From: UBA5614 sp034678545
Lineage (GTDB): Bacteria; Cloacimonadota; Cloacimonadia; Cloacimonadales; Cloacimonadaceae
Assembly (NCBI GenBank): GCA_034678545.1
Contig: JAXDBS010000044.1
Location: 44,314-108,313 of the forward strand
Length of the DNA stretch: 64,000 bases
Reading direction: 5' to 3'
The notes below the pieces were generated by a model that made no database searches, was not told the DNA's origin, and worked only from the letters and a program-made list of their open reading frames with translations. Within the stretch, counting starts at the first letter, position 1; each line of letters opens with the position of its first letter. Made by a program: the position numbers and the translations under genes. This document shows positions 18,641-27,068 of the stretch, one piece after another.

Positions 18641-20029
18641 ATGAATAAATACGGATTTGACCTGCCCGCCCTGCCGCGCAGCACTTTTATCAGCGATCTG
18701 GAAGAAACCTGGTATTTAACGCTGCTCGCCAGCCGTTTAAAAATACCGTTGCAACCGATCAAGCGTAGCAATTTTGGACACTATGCCATGGCGGTGAACT
18801 ATCTCACATCAGTTTTGGATGAGGCAAAGGCCATAAACAAGGTAGCCGTGTATAATATAGACCATATGGCTCAACTTGTATTCAATGGCAGGGATACCGC
18901 TTCGCTGCTTCATAGAGCTGTAGGGGCCAACATCATGGACATGAAACAGGGCCAGTGTAAATATACGTTGCTACTGAACGATCAAGGCGGAGTTCAGGAC
19001 GATATGATCATCATGAAAAGAACCGATGAGGAGTTCATTGCCGTGATCAATGCCGGGCATGATATCACGGACACGCCTGCCGCAGGCCGGAGCCATGGGT
19101 ACATTGCAGACATAGACCGCATCATGCACCTCAAAAAAGATGGGGAGGATGTCACTGCCCTTGACGTGTCGGACAAGTTCGTCAAGATCGATGTCCAGGG
19201 ACCTCTGTCCTATAGGCTGCTCAAAGATCTGTTTGGGGAAGCCTGTTTGAAGAATCGCCACCAGCCGGAGAAAAACATGAATTTCTTCACTCTTAATGAA
19301 TTTGAACACGATGGCTCTACATACCTGATCAGCCGGACCGGGTATACCAACCGCTGGGGCTGGGAAACTTACATACCCATTGCGGTGGCGAAAACACAAT
19401 TCAAACGTATTGTCAGCAAGGCTCTCGACCTGGGTGGAATGCTGGTAGGCCTGGGCGGCCGTGACGAAAACCGCATTTCAGCCGGTCCGGTGGGCTTGCC
19501 GCTTATGGGTCAGGAATACGATCCGCTTCATACACCTGTAAACGCACCGCTGTTTGAGGCTGCCATCGACATGACAAAATCCGACTTCACCGGCAAAGCC
19601 GCTTTGGAAGAGGAAATCAAAGCAGGTGCGACCAAGCGCATGGTGCTCTTCATTACTGAAGGGATCGTAAGCGGCCGCGGTATTTATAAGGATGGCAACC
19701 GATTAGGAACCGTTACTTCAAGCATCAATTCACCCAATGTGTCAGAAGAAAAACGTCTGGCCATCGGATCCAGCCGCAAGAATGTTATGGGATCCGAAGG
19801 AATTGCCGCCATTGGATTGGGCTGGCTTTATAAGACTCCTTTTGAAGTTGATGCGGAAGGTAAAGAAATTACCGGATCTAACGAGCACCCTATACGCATT
19901 CATGTAGAGTTTTATCGCGAAGATGAAAACAAACATCCTTTCGGTGCGCCGGTAATTGGTTACATCACTCAGGAAGGAGTAAATCCGGCGACTGCCCCTA
20001 AAGCACTGAAAAACATAGAGAACATATGA
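18641..20029 (+). CDS. Aminomethyltransferase (GcvT)-family protein
   Basis: 462 residues, about 100 longer than a typical GcvT. The folate-binding core is visible: VYNIDHMAQLVFNGRDT, then LLNDQGGVQDDMIIM with the conserved Asp, a VIN.GHD segment, ISRTGYTNRWGWE and a C-terminal barrel near MVLFITEG. GcvT relatives move a one-carbon unit from an amine to tetrahydrofolate. No gcvP or gcvH is in the window, so it may be glycine cleavage T-protein or a demethylase for a methylated amine. Convergent neighbours include an Hcn/sarcosine-oxidase-like operon, which favours the second idea weakly. AGGGGT precedes ATG 18641. Confidence 0.8.
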   Translation: MNKYGFDLPALPRSTFISDLEETWYLTLLASRLKIPLQPIKRSNFGHYAMAVNYLTSVLDEAKAINKVAVYNIDHMAQLVFNGRDTASLLHRAVGANIMDMKQGQCKYTLLLNDQGGVQDDMIIMKRTDEEFIAVINAGHDITDTPAAGRSHGYIADIDRIMHLKKDGEDVTALDVSDKFVKIDVQGPLSYRLLKDLFGEACLKNRHQPEKNMNFFTLNEFEHDGSTYLISRTGYTNRWGWETYIPIAVAKTQFKRIVSKALDLGGMLVGLGGRDENRISAGPVGLPLMGQEYDPLHTPVNAPLFEAAIDMTKSDFTGKAALEEEIKAGATKRMVLFITEGIVSGRGIYKDGNRLGTVTSSINSPNVSEEKRLAIGSSRKNVMGSEGIAAIGLGWLYKTPFEVDAEGKEITGSNEHPIRIHVEFYREDENKHPFGAPVIGYITQEGVNPATAPKALKNIENI

Positions 20030-20046
20030 ATAAAACTCCGCCGGGC

Positions 20047-21024
20047 TCAGACTACGCTTTCGAGGAAGTGCCGTCTGACCAGGTCGGGATCTCCGTATCT
20101 GCCAAAAAGTGCCATTAACTTGAGCCGGGCTTTGAGTCCGCCCATGTCGCCTGCTAGTAGAACGCCCAATTCCTGTAGTTGCTTGCCGCCGCCTTCGTAG
20201 CCGTATTCTGGCAGGACCCGGCCCGTATAGGTGCGAGAGGTAAGGACCAGCAACACATTCCGCTCGAGTGCAAATCTAAGGTCAGGCAATAGGCAGGCAG
20301 GTAAATTGCCCCGGCCCATGGCTTCAATCACTATCGCCCTGGCACCCCTTTCCACAGAGCAGCGTATATAGCGCCCGTCCATGCCAGCCACTGACATGAT
20401 CAGATCAACATTCACATCCAACCTGGCAGTAGGGACCGATTCGCGGCTGATGACCTGGCGATGGTAGACCACTTTATCGGGATCGACAATACCCAGCGGA
20501 CCGTAATCCATGGAGTTGAATGCATCCACTTTTCCAGTGTCTGATTTCACCACATCCCTGGCGGTATGGATCTCATCGTTCATGACTACAAGCACTCCCT
20601 TGTCATATGATTCCGGGCAACACGCGACCCGTACCGCGCTGATTATGTTGCGTGGTCCATCCAATCCTAGATCGCTGCCGCTTCTCATGGCCGCCGTGAA
20701 CACGACCGGTTTTGGGGTTACGAGGGTCAGATAGCAGAGATAGGACGTTTCCTCCAGGGTGTCTGTGCCGTGAGTGATTACGAGGCCGTCATACGAATCA
20801 GCCATCAGATCAATTGTCTTCGCAAGTTCCAACATGATGGGAGGAGACATGTTCGGGCTGGGAATGTTAGAATGCTGATGGACCTGCACATTGGCGATGG
20901 AATTCAACTGCGGGAAGGACTTGAGGAAATCAGCAAATTCATCGGTGGGGATTACACCCAGGCCATCAGATAACTTCATTGCTATTGTGCCGCCGGTCAG
21001 TAGGATCAGGATGTTTTTTTTCAT
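20047..21024 (-). CDS. ansA: L-asparaginase, cytoplasmic type I
   Basis: 325 residues. It hydrolyses asparagine to aspartate and ammonia. The two catalytic Thr motifs are present: LLTGGTIAMK (about 8-17) and ITHGTDTLEETSYL (about 84-97). The catalytic Lys region FTAAMRSGSDLGLDG follows. There is no signal peptide, so it is cytoplasmic. The start ATG overlaps the queC stop (ATGA), making it the last gene of the operon. It fits amino-acid fermentation, feeding aspartate. Confidence 0.9.
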   Translation of the reverse strand: MKKNILILLTGGTIAMKLSDGLGVIPTDEFADFLKSFPQLNSIANVQVHQHSNIPSPNMSPPIMLELAKTIDLMADSYDGLVITHGTDTLEETSYLCYLTLVTPKPVVFTAAMRSGSDLGLDGPRNIISAVRVACCPESYDKGVLVVMNDEIHTARDVVKSDTGKVDAFNSMDYGPLGIVDPDKVVYHRQVISRESVPTARLDVNVDLIMSVAGMDGRYIRCSVERGARAIVIEAMGRGNLPACLLPDLRFALERNVLLVLTSRTYTGRVLPEYGYEGGGKQLQELGVLLAGDMGGLKARLKLMALFGRYGDPDLVRRHFLESVV

Positions 21025-21707
21025 AGGTGCCTGCCATCTTTGTAGGGGATGGGATCGACTTCGCCAGCTTCAGAGAATGCCTCTAAGCGGAGACAGCAAC
21101 TGTCGCAGGTTCCGCAAGCCAGGTCACTGTTTCTATAGCAGCTCCAGGAATGCCGGAATGGTGCTTTTAATGATAATCCCAACTTTACAATATCGATTTT
21201 TTTCATATGCAGGACCGGGGCGACTATCTCGATCGGGAAAGCGTTGGCAGTACCGGCTGTTATTGCCTTTTGCATCGCACCGATGAACACTTCGCGGCAA
21301 TCGGGGTAACCGCTGCTGTCTTCTTCCACTGCTCCGATATAGATCCTGCCAGCTTTCAGCACTTCCGCCCAAGCGACTGCTGCGGATAGGAAAATGGCAT
21401 TGCGGAAGGGCACATAGGTGGAAGGAATATCGTCAGAAGCACGGTGATCGCTGATGCTGATACCCGGATCTGTAAGGGCTGAACCGCCGATTTCGCCCAG
21501 CCAGGGCATATCGATAACAAGGGATTTCTCCGGTCTGTAATGTCCGCACAAGTTCTCAAAGCACTCCAGTTCTTTTGATTCTGTGAGCTGACCATAATTG
21601 ACATGCAGGAAGCATGCCTGCGGATTATCGCGTACGGCAACTGCAGCTGTCACCAAGCTGTCCATTCCGCCGCTGAGCAGGACAATCGCGCGAGTCGGAA
21701 CTATCAT
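21021..21707 (-). CDS. queC: 7-cyano-7-deazaguanine synthase
   Basis: 228 residues. It turns 7-carboxy-7-deazaguanine into preQ0, an intermediate for queuosine in tRNA. The PP-loop is VLLSGGMDSLVTA (about 9-21). PFRNAIFLSAAVAWAE is characteristic, and the zinc site CYRNSDLACGTCDSCC has the Cys-x7-Cys-x2-Cys-x2-Cys spacing of QueC. No queD, queE, queF or tgt is nearby. It sits inside an oxidoreductase-asparaginase operon, 9 nt after the upstream gene, so the linkage is unusual. Confidence 0.93.
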   Translation of the reverse strand: MIVPTRAIVLLSGGMDSLVTAAVAVRDNPQACFLHVNYGQLTESKELECFENLCGHYRPEKSLVIDMPWLGEIGGSALTDPGISISDHRASDDIPSTYVPFRNAIFLSAAVAWAEVLKAGRIYIGAVEEDSSGYPDCREVFIGAMQKAITAGTANAFPIEIVAPVLHMKKIDIVKLGLSLKAPFRHSWSCYRNSDLACGTCDSCCLRLEAFSEAGEVDPIPYKDGRHL

Positions 21708-21716
21708 AGCTAATCC

Positions 21717-22868
21717 TTATTTGAATGCTTCCATACTGGTGAACTGCCTGTAGGGATCAAAGCTCTGCAGGATTCTGGCATCATGCTCTGAGAGAGATTC
21801 TGAACAGATGCGCGCGAGCAATTCTCCAAGGCCGGGACCTAGCATGAAACCCTGCCCGCACATGCCTATAGCGTTGATGAAATTCGGGACTTCCCGCATC
21901 CGGCCGACAATGGGAAAACCGTCCGGTGTCATGGGATACTGACCCCTCCAGGTGCGGCGCACTTTCAGATACCTCAGTCTGGGATAGATCTCGAGCATGC
22001 GTTTGGCGCATAATGGCAGGAATTCTGATGTGCTGCGGTTGTCCACGCCCCAGATGGATGGCTCTGGAGTTATGCAAAAAACCACCTGCCCTTCGTGGTT
22101 CTGATAAAAATAGAAGTTGGCCGAACCGGGACGCTTGCGCATGTCAACCACCATGGGTCCAAAGAACCGGGCTACAGGCTCAGTTATTCCCGCCTCGTGA
22201 TTATCAGGTTGGACAGAAACGTCCAAACCCGCCAGCAAAGATACATCACTGGCATTGTTTCCGGCGGCGCTGACCAGTTGTCCGCAAGCGTACCTGCCCT
22301 TGTCGGTAACAACCTCAGATACAAAACCTCCCTTTAACTCGATTCCTGTCACTTTTTCATTATAGTGAAATTCAGCCCCAAGCTTCTTGGCCCGATAGTA
22401 AAAAGCCATCGCTGCAAGGAGGGGGGAACAGCTTCCATCCTCTGGAGAATAGGTCGAGCCCCTCAGGTCTTTCATCTCGATGCCGGGAACCAGCTCATTG
22501 TATTCCTGCGGAGTCACCCATCTAATGTTGAGCCCGAAGCCTGTTTGAATCAGCATCAGGTTTTTCAGAGTCAGTTCGTCCTGTTCTGTGTAGGCAGGAT
22601 AGCTGTACCCGTTTGAGAGCCAGCCCAGATCGTCTCCTTGCATCTCTTTCCATGTTCTGAAGATCTCTATGCTGCGCTGGCAAAGGCTGATCTTTCCGTA
22701 ATCCGAATGCGTGGCACGCACGCCGCCAATCGCTTTTTTATTGTTCTGCTGTGAGGGGGAAGGCTCGCTGTCAATCACAAGCACCCTGAATTTCGTTTCA
22801 GACAGATACAGGGCGGCGGGCAAGCCGACCGAACCGGCCCCGATGATTATGACATCATAGCTTTTCAC
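21717..22868 (-). CDS. FAD-dependent amine/amino-acid oxidoreductase (DAO family, HcnC/sarcosine-oxidase-beta-like)
   Basis: 383 residues. The N-terminal dinucleotide motif is DVIIIGAGSVGLPAALYL, followed by VLVIDSEP. The C-terminal FAD region includes RTWRGQYPMTPDGFPIVG and AIGMCGQGFMLGPGLGELLA, typical of the DAO family (sarcosine oxidase beta, HcnC, hydroxyproline and proline dehydrogenase beta). The GTG at 22868 with AGGAG upstream is the chosen start, giving an 11-nt gap from the HcnAB-like fusion. The earlier ATG at 22973 lies deep inside that gene. The two proteins should form one complex; the substrate is probably a secondary amine or imino acid (inference). Confidence 0.85.
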   Translation of the reverse strand: MKSYDVIIIGAGSVGLPAALYLSETKFRVLVIDSEPSPSQQNNKKAIGGVRATHSDYGKISLCQRSIEIFRTWKEMQGDDLGWLSNGYSYPAYTEQDELTLKNLMLIQTGFGLNIRWVTPQEYNELVPGIEMKDLRGSTYSPEDGSCSPLLAAMAFYYRAKKLGAEFHYNEKVTGIELKGGFVSEVVTDKGRYACGQLVSAAGNNASDVSLLAGLDVSVQPDNHEAGITEPVARFFGPMVVDMRKRPGSANFYFYQNHEGQVVFCITPEPSIWGVDNRSTSEFLPLCAKRMLEIYPRLRYLKVRRTWRGQYPMTPDGFPIVGRMREVPNFINAIGMCGQGFMLGPGLGELLARICSESLSEHDARILQSFDPYRQFTSMEAFK

Positions 22869-22878
22869 GCCTGTACTC

Positions 22879-24945
22879 CTACTTTGCCCCGGGAAATTTT
22901 TCCAACGGGACTTCAACAAATACAGGACGTTTTGTATTCGGGACGACATCTGTAATCGGTATGCCTTCCTCACGCAGCAGATTTCTGATCAGGACTTCAC
23001 ATGTCTTGGCGCCGCAGGGTCCCATCCCGGCCCGGGTAATGGCTTTTATCTGATTCAAATCTGTGATGCCTTCCCTGATCAGCTCACGCACCAGCTTCGC
23101 GGTAACCCGTTCGCATAAGCAAATCATGGCGTCATCCGCGAGTCCGGGAGATATGATTTTCTGCTGAAGTGGACGGCTGACACTATCATCCTGAATAATA
23201 AAGGATACTGCTTTTCTGGCGATCTGGGCCGGAACCTTGACTTTTACCAGTTGGGTTCTCCTGGCCTGGTTAGCAATGACCTGTATCACTTTATACAGGC
23301 CCAACCGGTTTGCATCAATATCTACAAGTTCAATTTCATCGCCTAGAGTGACGGGATGGTTGCTCACCTCATACGGAATAGTAATCGTCGGAAACTCTCT
23401 GTCCTGGCGCGTGTCAACCAATGTAATGGCAAGGCCGGGGCAGACCAGAACGCATTTATTGCAACCGATGCAGCTTCCCTTGTAGAGCGGAACGCCCATC
23501 AGGCTGTCGGTCTCGATCCGGATGGAGTTGGTCGGGCAAACCGTGGTGCAGGGATTGCAGGGGATTTCCTGCAGGCAATGAATCACCGGAAAAACACCTT
23601 CGGCCCCTGAAAGGTCCTGGTAAGGCAGAATGGCTCCCGGATGGGACTTGAGGACTTCAGCTTTGCGGTACCATTCGTCAGGGATGGCTGCAGTGGCCTT
23701 GCCCGTATCCCTGGCGATGATCAGTCCGGCGATCTTGCCGTTGAACATGGCGGAACTGGCCTCGGCGATTTCCAAAGCGTCTCCCGCTGCATAGACCGGG
23801 ATTCCCGCTGCTTCAGCCTCCTGGGTGAATTCATTGAGCGGATCAAGGCCGACGGCAATCAGTATTGTATCACAGGCAAAGCTCTTTTCCGTTCCCTTGA
23901 GCGGTCGAAACTGATCATCCACCTGCGCGATTGTGATTGATTCAACGGTTTCCTCACCGTTGGCGGATAATATTGAGTGAGACGTGTAAATCGGCACTCC
24001 CAGCCGCTTCAGCTTATCGGCATGGACTTTATACCCTCCGCATTGGGGCATGGCTTCCGCCAGGCCGACTACGGCAACCCCAGCCTGCAGGGCGTGGTAA
24101 CCTGCTATTAGTCCGACGTTGCCTCCGCCTATAATGAAAAGCCGTTCTGTGGGTCGCACCAGATCCCTGTTGACCAAAGTCTGAAAAGCGCCTGCTCCGT
24201 AAATGCGGGCAAGATGATTGCCGCTGAAGCGGAGGAACTTCTCCCTGGCTCCGGCTGCATTTAAAATGCGCTGCGGGACGATGAGTTTATAGACCCCATC
24301 CTTGAGGACGCCCACTTTTTTATCTGAAAACACAAACAACACCGTACTGTTGACCCAGGTGGTCACACTGGGAAGTTGGGCAACTTCTGCCGCCAGTTGC
24401 CTGCCGATGTCGTTACCCCGGGTGCCGGCGCTGGAATCCTCTTCCGAACCAAAGAACTTATGTGTCTGAAGGACCAGTTTGCCGCCCAGTTCGGTTTTAT
24501 CATCTATAAGCAGGGTTTTGATTTGGTGTCTGCCAAGCTGGATGGCGGCTGATAATCCGGAGGGTCCTCCGCCAATGACCAAAACTTCCGTCCCCACCAC
24601 TTCAATGCTTTCAAATTCCAGCGGTTCGTTAACCTCAGGCATGGTCGGCAAACCTTCTGCGCTGCGTACATCCATGTTCTCTTTAACCGCAGTCATGCAC
24701 GATTTCACGGGGATGCCGTTGGCGATCACGGTGCATTTGGCGCACTGGCCGTTGGCGCAGAAGATGCCCTGGGCGCTGCCGTCCTTGGGATGATGCCCAA
24801 AGACAGAAAAACCGTTGGCGATAAGGGCGGAAGAGATCATTTCGTTGCGCTTCGCCTTTAACGGCTGTTTGTTCCAGTAAAAGGTGATCTCTTCGATCTG
24901 CGGAATGGGCAGGATTGGGTGCTGCCTGATTCTGTGCTGTTCCAT
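22879..24945 (-). CDS. Fused HcnA/HcnB-type oxidoreductase with ferredoxin and BFD-like iron-sulfur domains
   Basis: 688 residues, four modules in one chain. (1) A [2Fe-2S] domain with Cys63, Cys68, Cys71 and Cys83 (IFCANGQCAKC then KSC), like HcnA or the sarcosine oxidase alpha N terminus. (2) A two-dinucleotide flavoprotein (VLVIGGGPSGLSAA near 121-134 and LFIIGGGNVGLIAGYHA). (3) A 2x[4Fe-4S] ferredoxin (CNPCTTVCPTNS and CIGCNKCVLVCPG). (4) A C-terminal BFD-type [2Fe-2S] domain (CLCERVTAKL ending GPCGAKTCE). ATG 24945 has GAGGAG about 10 nt upstream; 24963 lacks one. Together with the DAO partner it should pass electrons from an amine substrate to a soluble carrier. Confidence 0.87.
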   Translation of the reverse strand: MEQHRIRQHPILPIPQIEEITFYWNKQPLKAKRNEMISSALIANGFSVFGHHPKDGSAQGIFCANGQCAKCTVIANGIPVKSCMTAVKENMDVRSAEGLPTMPEVNEPLEFESIEVVGTEVLVIGGGPSGLSAAIQLGRHQIKTLLIDDKTELGGKLVLQTHKFFGSEEDSSAGTRGNDIGRQLAAEVAQLPSVTTWVNSTVLFVFSDKKVGVLKDGVYKLIVPQRILNAAGAREKFLRFSGNHLARIYGAGAFQTLVNRDLVRPTERLFIIGGGNVGLIAGYHALQAGVAVVGLAEAMPQCGGYKVHADKLKRLGVPIYTSHSILSANGEETVESITIAQVDDQFRPLKGTEKSFACDTILIAVGLDPLNEFTQEAEAAGIPVYAAGDALEIAEASSAMFNGKIAGLIIARDTGKATAAIPDEWYRKAEVLKSHPGAILPYQDLSGAEGVFPVIHCLQEIPCNPCTTVCPTNSIRIETDSLMGVPLYKGSCIGCNKCVLVCPGLAITLVDTRQDREFPTITIPYEVSNHPVTLGDEIELVDIDANRLGLYKVIQVIANQARRTQLVKVKVPAQIARKAVSFIIQDDSVSRPLQQKIISPGLADDAMICLCERVTAKLVRELIREGITDLNQIKAITRAGMGPCGAKTCEVLIRNLLREEGIPITDVVPNTKRPVFVEVPLEKFPGAK

Positions 24946-25054
24946 CCGCTCGTAACTCCTCATAAAATCATTTTTTGTGGGCACAAAACTTGTTGACAAG
25001 CCGCCTGTCAAGTAAAAGCTGGAAGCGAGAAACAACCTGGAGCCAGTCACCCAG

Positions 25055-26440
25055 ATGAGAAACACAAAGCCGGATAACCTCTTGCGCAGGACTTTCCGCC
25101 TCTCCACCCTGGAAGGCGTCTTCGCGCAGGTCTACGGCGCTTTCGCCATGATCGGCAGCAGCTTCATAGTAAAGCTCCTGGTCATGCTTCAGGCCGCGCC
25201 CATCCATTTCTCTCTGCTCAGTTCAATCGGTCAGGTTTCCCAAGTCTTCCAGCCGCTGGGGGTGGCTGTCACCCATAAGCTGACCAGGCGCCGCAAGGCT
25301 TGCGTGCTCATCACTGCCGCTGGACGCTTCCTGACTTTCTTCCTGGGTATGGGCTTGTTTTTCACAGAACCCCGCACAGGCATCTGGTTCACTTTGATCC
25401 TGCTTTTCTGCAGCGCTGCGCTTCTGTCCATCGGCGGTAATATCTGGATCGCCTGGATCTCCGATCTGGTGCCTCTTTCATTCAGGGGCCGCTTCTTCTC
25501 GCGCCGCAGCCAGTATCTTTTAATATCTGGCCTGGTTGCCGGATACCTTGGAAGTTTCATGGTGGACCTGTATGAACCCAACCGCAAAGGCATCAACCAG
25601 GCTTTTCTTAATCTGACAGGATTGCAGGATTTGTTCCGGCCCGAATGGCAGGGACGTTTCATGACTGCCATGTTCGTTGTCGCCACAATGCTGGGGATTA
25701 TCGGGCTCTCAATTCTGGCTCGACAGCCGGAGAGAAAGACCATTGTTCACAAACAATCCCTGCTGGCAACTTATATGCAGCCTTTGCATGACGCAAATTT
25801 CAGGCGTCTGCTGTTGTTTGGGATATGGTGGATGCTGGCCATCGGCGTCGGTTCCGCTTTTTGGAGCCCCTTCATGCTCAACAAGTTAAGGATGAGCCTG
25901 TTTGAAGTGCAGTTATACGGTTCTCTGCATATGTTCTCGTCCCTGCTGGCCTACCGGTTCTGGGGCCGTTTCATCGACTCCAACGGCAACAAGGCTGCCA
26001 TGGCCATCTGCGTTATCCTGGGAGGCATCAATCCCATGTTCTGGCTGTTCATGACTGAGCCAAACCACCACATCATATGGATGGAAGCCTTGCTATCAGG
26101 ATTCATGTGGGCGGGCGCCGGTATCGTCTCCACAAATTTCGTCCTTTCCATCGCGCCCAAACAGCAGACCCAGGTTTATAGCGGCCTGTACGGCGCTTTG
26201 GGCGGGATCGGCATGATGCTGACGACCCTGATCTCAGGTTTATTCTTTCCCCGGCCTGCGCATATATTTCAACTTAATTTGGAGCCTGAGCAGGTCTTGT
26301 TTGGTATTACCGGCCTCCTTCGCTGGTCAGCAATAATCCCACTGCTTTTTATCAGGGAAGCCAGATCGCGCTCCTGGAGGGAATTGGGTCAGTACCTGCG
26401 AGAATACTTTTTGACTTTCTTCAGGCAGATCAGACCTTAG
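25055..26440 (+). CDS. MFS-type transporter
   Basis: 461 residues with about 11-12 hydrophobic segments and a basic cytoplasmic loop TRRRKAC between early helices, so an inner-membrane permease of the major facilitator superfamily. The first helix region begins STLEGVFAQVYGAFAMIGSS, a start shared by uncharacterised MFS proteins. It is divergent from the Hcn-type operon across 109 nt, so it might import that operon's substrate (inference). No substrate-determining motif is recognisable. Confidence 0.8.
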   Translation: MRNTKPDNLLRRTFRLSTLEGVFAQVYGAFAMIGSSFIVKLLVMLQAAPIHFSLLSSIGQVSQVFQPLGVAVTHKLTRRRKACVLITAAGRFLTFFLGMGLFFTEPRTGIWFTLILLFCSAALLSIGGNIWIAWISDLVPLSFRGRFFSRRSQYLLISGLVAGYLGSFMVDLYEPNRKGINQAFLNLTGLQDLFRPEWQGRFMTAMFVVATMLGIIGLSILARQPERKTIVHKQSLLATYMQPLHDANFRRLLLFGIWWMLAIGVGSAFWSPFMLNKLRMSLFEVQLYGSLHMFSSLLAYRFWGRFIDSNGNKAAMAICVILGGINPMFWLFMTEPNHHIIWMEALLSGFMWAGAGIVSTNFVLSIAPKQQTQVYSGLYGALGGIGMMLTTLISGLFFPRPAHIFQLNLEPEQVLFGITGLLRWSAIIPLLFIREARSRSWRELGQYLREYFLTFFRQIRP

Positions 26441-26445
26441 TATTC

Positions 26446-26892
26446 TTATTTCTTCTGAGTCAGTTTGGTCATCCGGGCCGTCAGGTCCGCAGCTCTTTGC
26501 AATTGTTCAGGAGTGGCGGTTTTCTTGAAATCAGCATCGTTGGCTTTCTTGCCCAGCTCGATGTTCTGGGCGGCCAGAATGGCCAGGTCTGAAACGCTGA
26601 GTTTGCCGTCTTTGGTCTTGTTTTCCCAGGCCACTACTGTTCTTTCATACTCATCCAGGAAACTGTCCCATTTGTTGACTTCAGGCTTGTTATTGCTCTG
26701 TCCGGAAGGTTGTACCGGCTGGGAAGATTCCGCGTTGCCGTTGCTGTAATCAACAAGCTGGTTTTCCATGGTATCGGGATTCACGGTTTCAAATTCTTCC
26801 TGTGCGGCAGGCTTTTCCTTTTTGCCGCAGGCAACCGGGATCAGAGTTAAAGTCAGGATCGCGACAACTGCCCACATTAGTAGTTTTTTCAT
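26446..26892 (-). CDS. Putative lipoprotein
   Basis: 148 residues. A type II signal peptide (MKKLLMWAVVAILTLTLIPV) ends in the lipobox PVAC with Cys22. The mature part is low complexity at first (Glu/Pro/Gln/Ser) and then forms a Lys-rich helical domain (about 80-148, including LSVSDLAILAAQNIELGKKA). Family not recognised. ATG 26892 has GGAGAG upstream. It is convergent with the MFS gene and divergent from the parvulin gene, so it is transcribed alone. Confidence 0.75.
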   Translation of the reverse strand: MKKLLMWAVVAILTLTLIPVACGKKEKPAAQEEFETVNPDTMENQLVDYSNGNAESSQPVQPSGQSNNKPEVNKWDSFLDEYERTVVAWENKTKDGKLSVSDLAILAAQNIELGKKANDADFKKTATPEQLQRAADLTARMTKLTQKK

Positions 26893-27068
26893 TTTTCTCT
26901 CCTTATTATATGTTCTTGACCTTATGTTTTCTTTTTGAGTGAATCTTACTTTTATGTCAAGTATATACTGGTCGGCCGTCTCTGTTTCAAATAACTATGG
27001 TCACCATTACTGGAAAATAATTGACAGGATGTCCCACGTTATGTTTGTATCTAATAAGAGGTGTAAAC

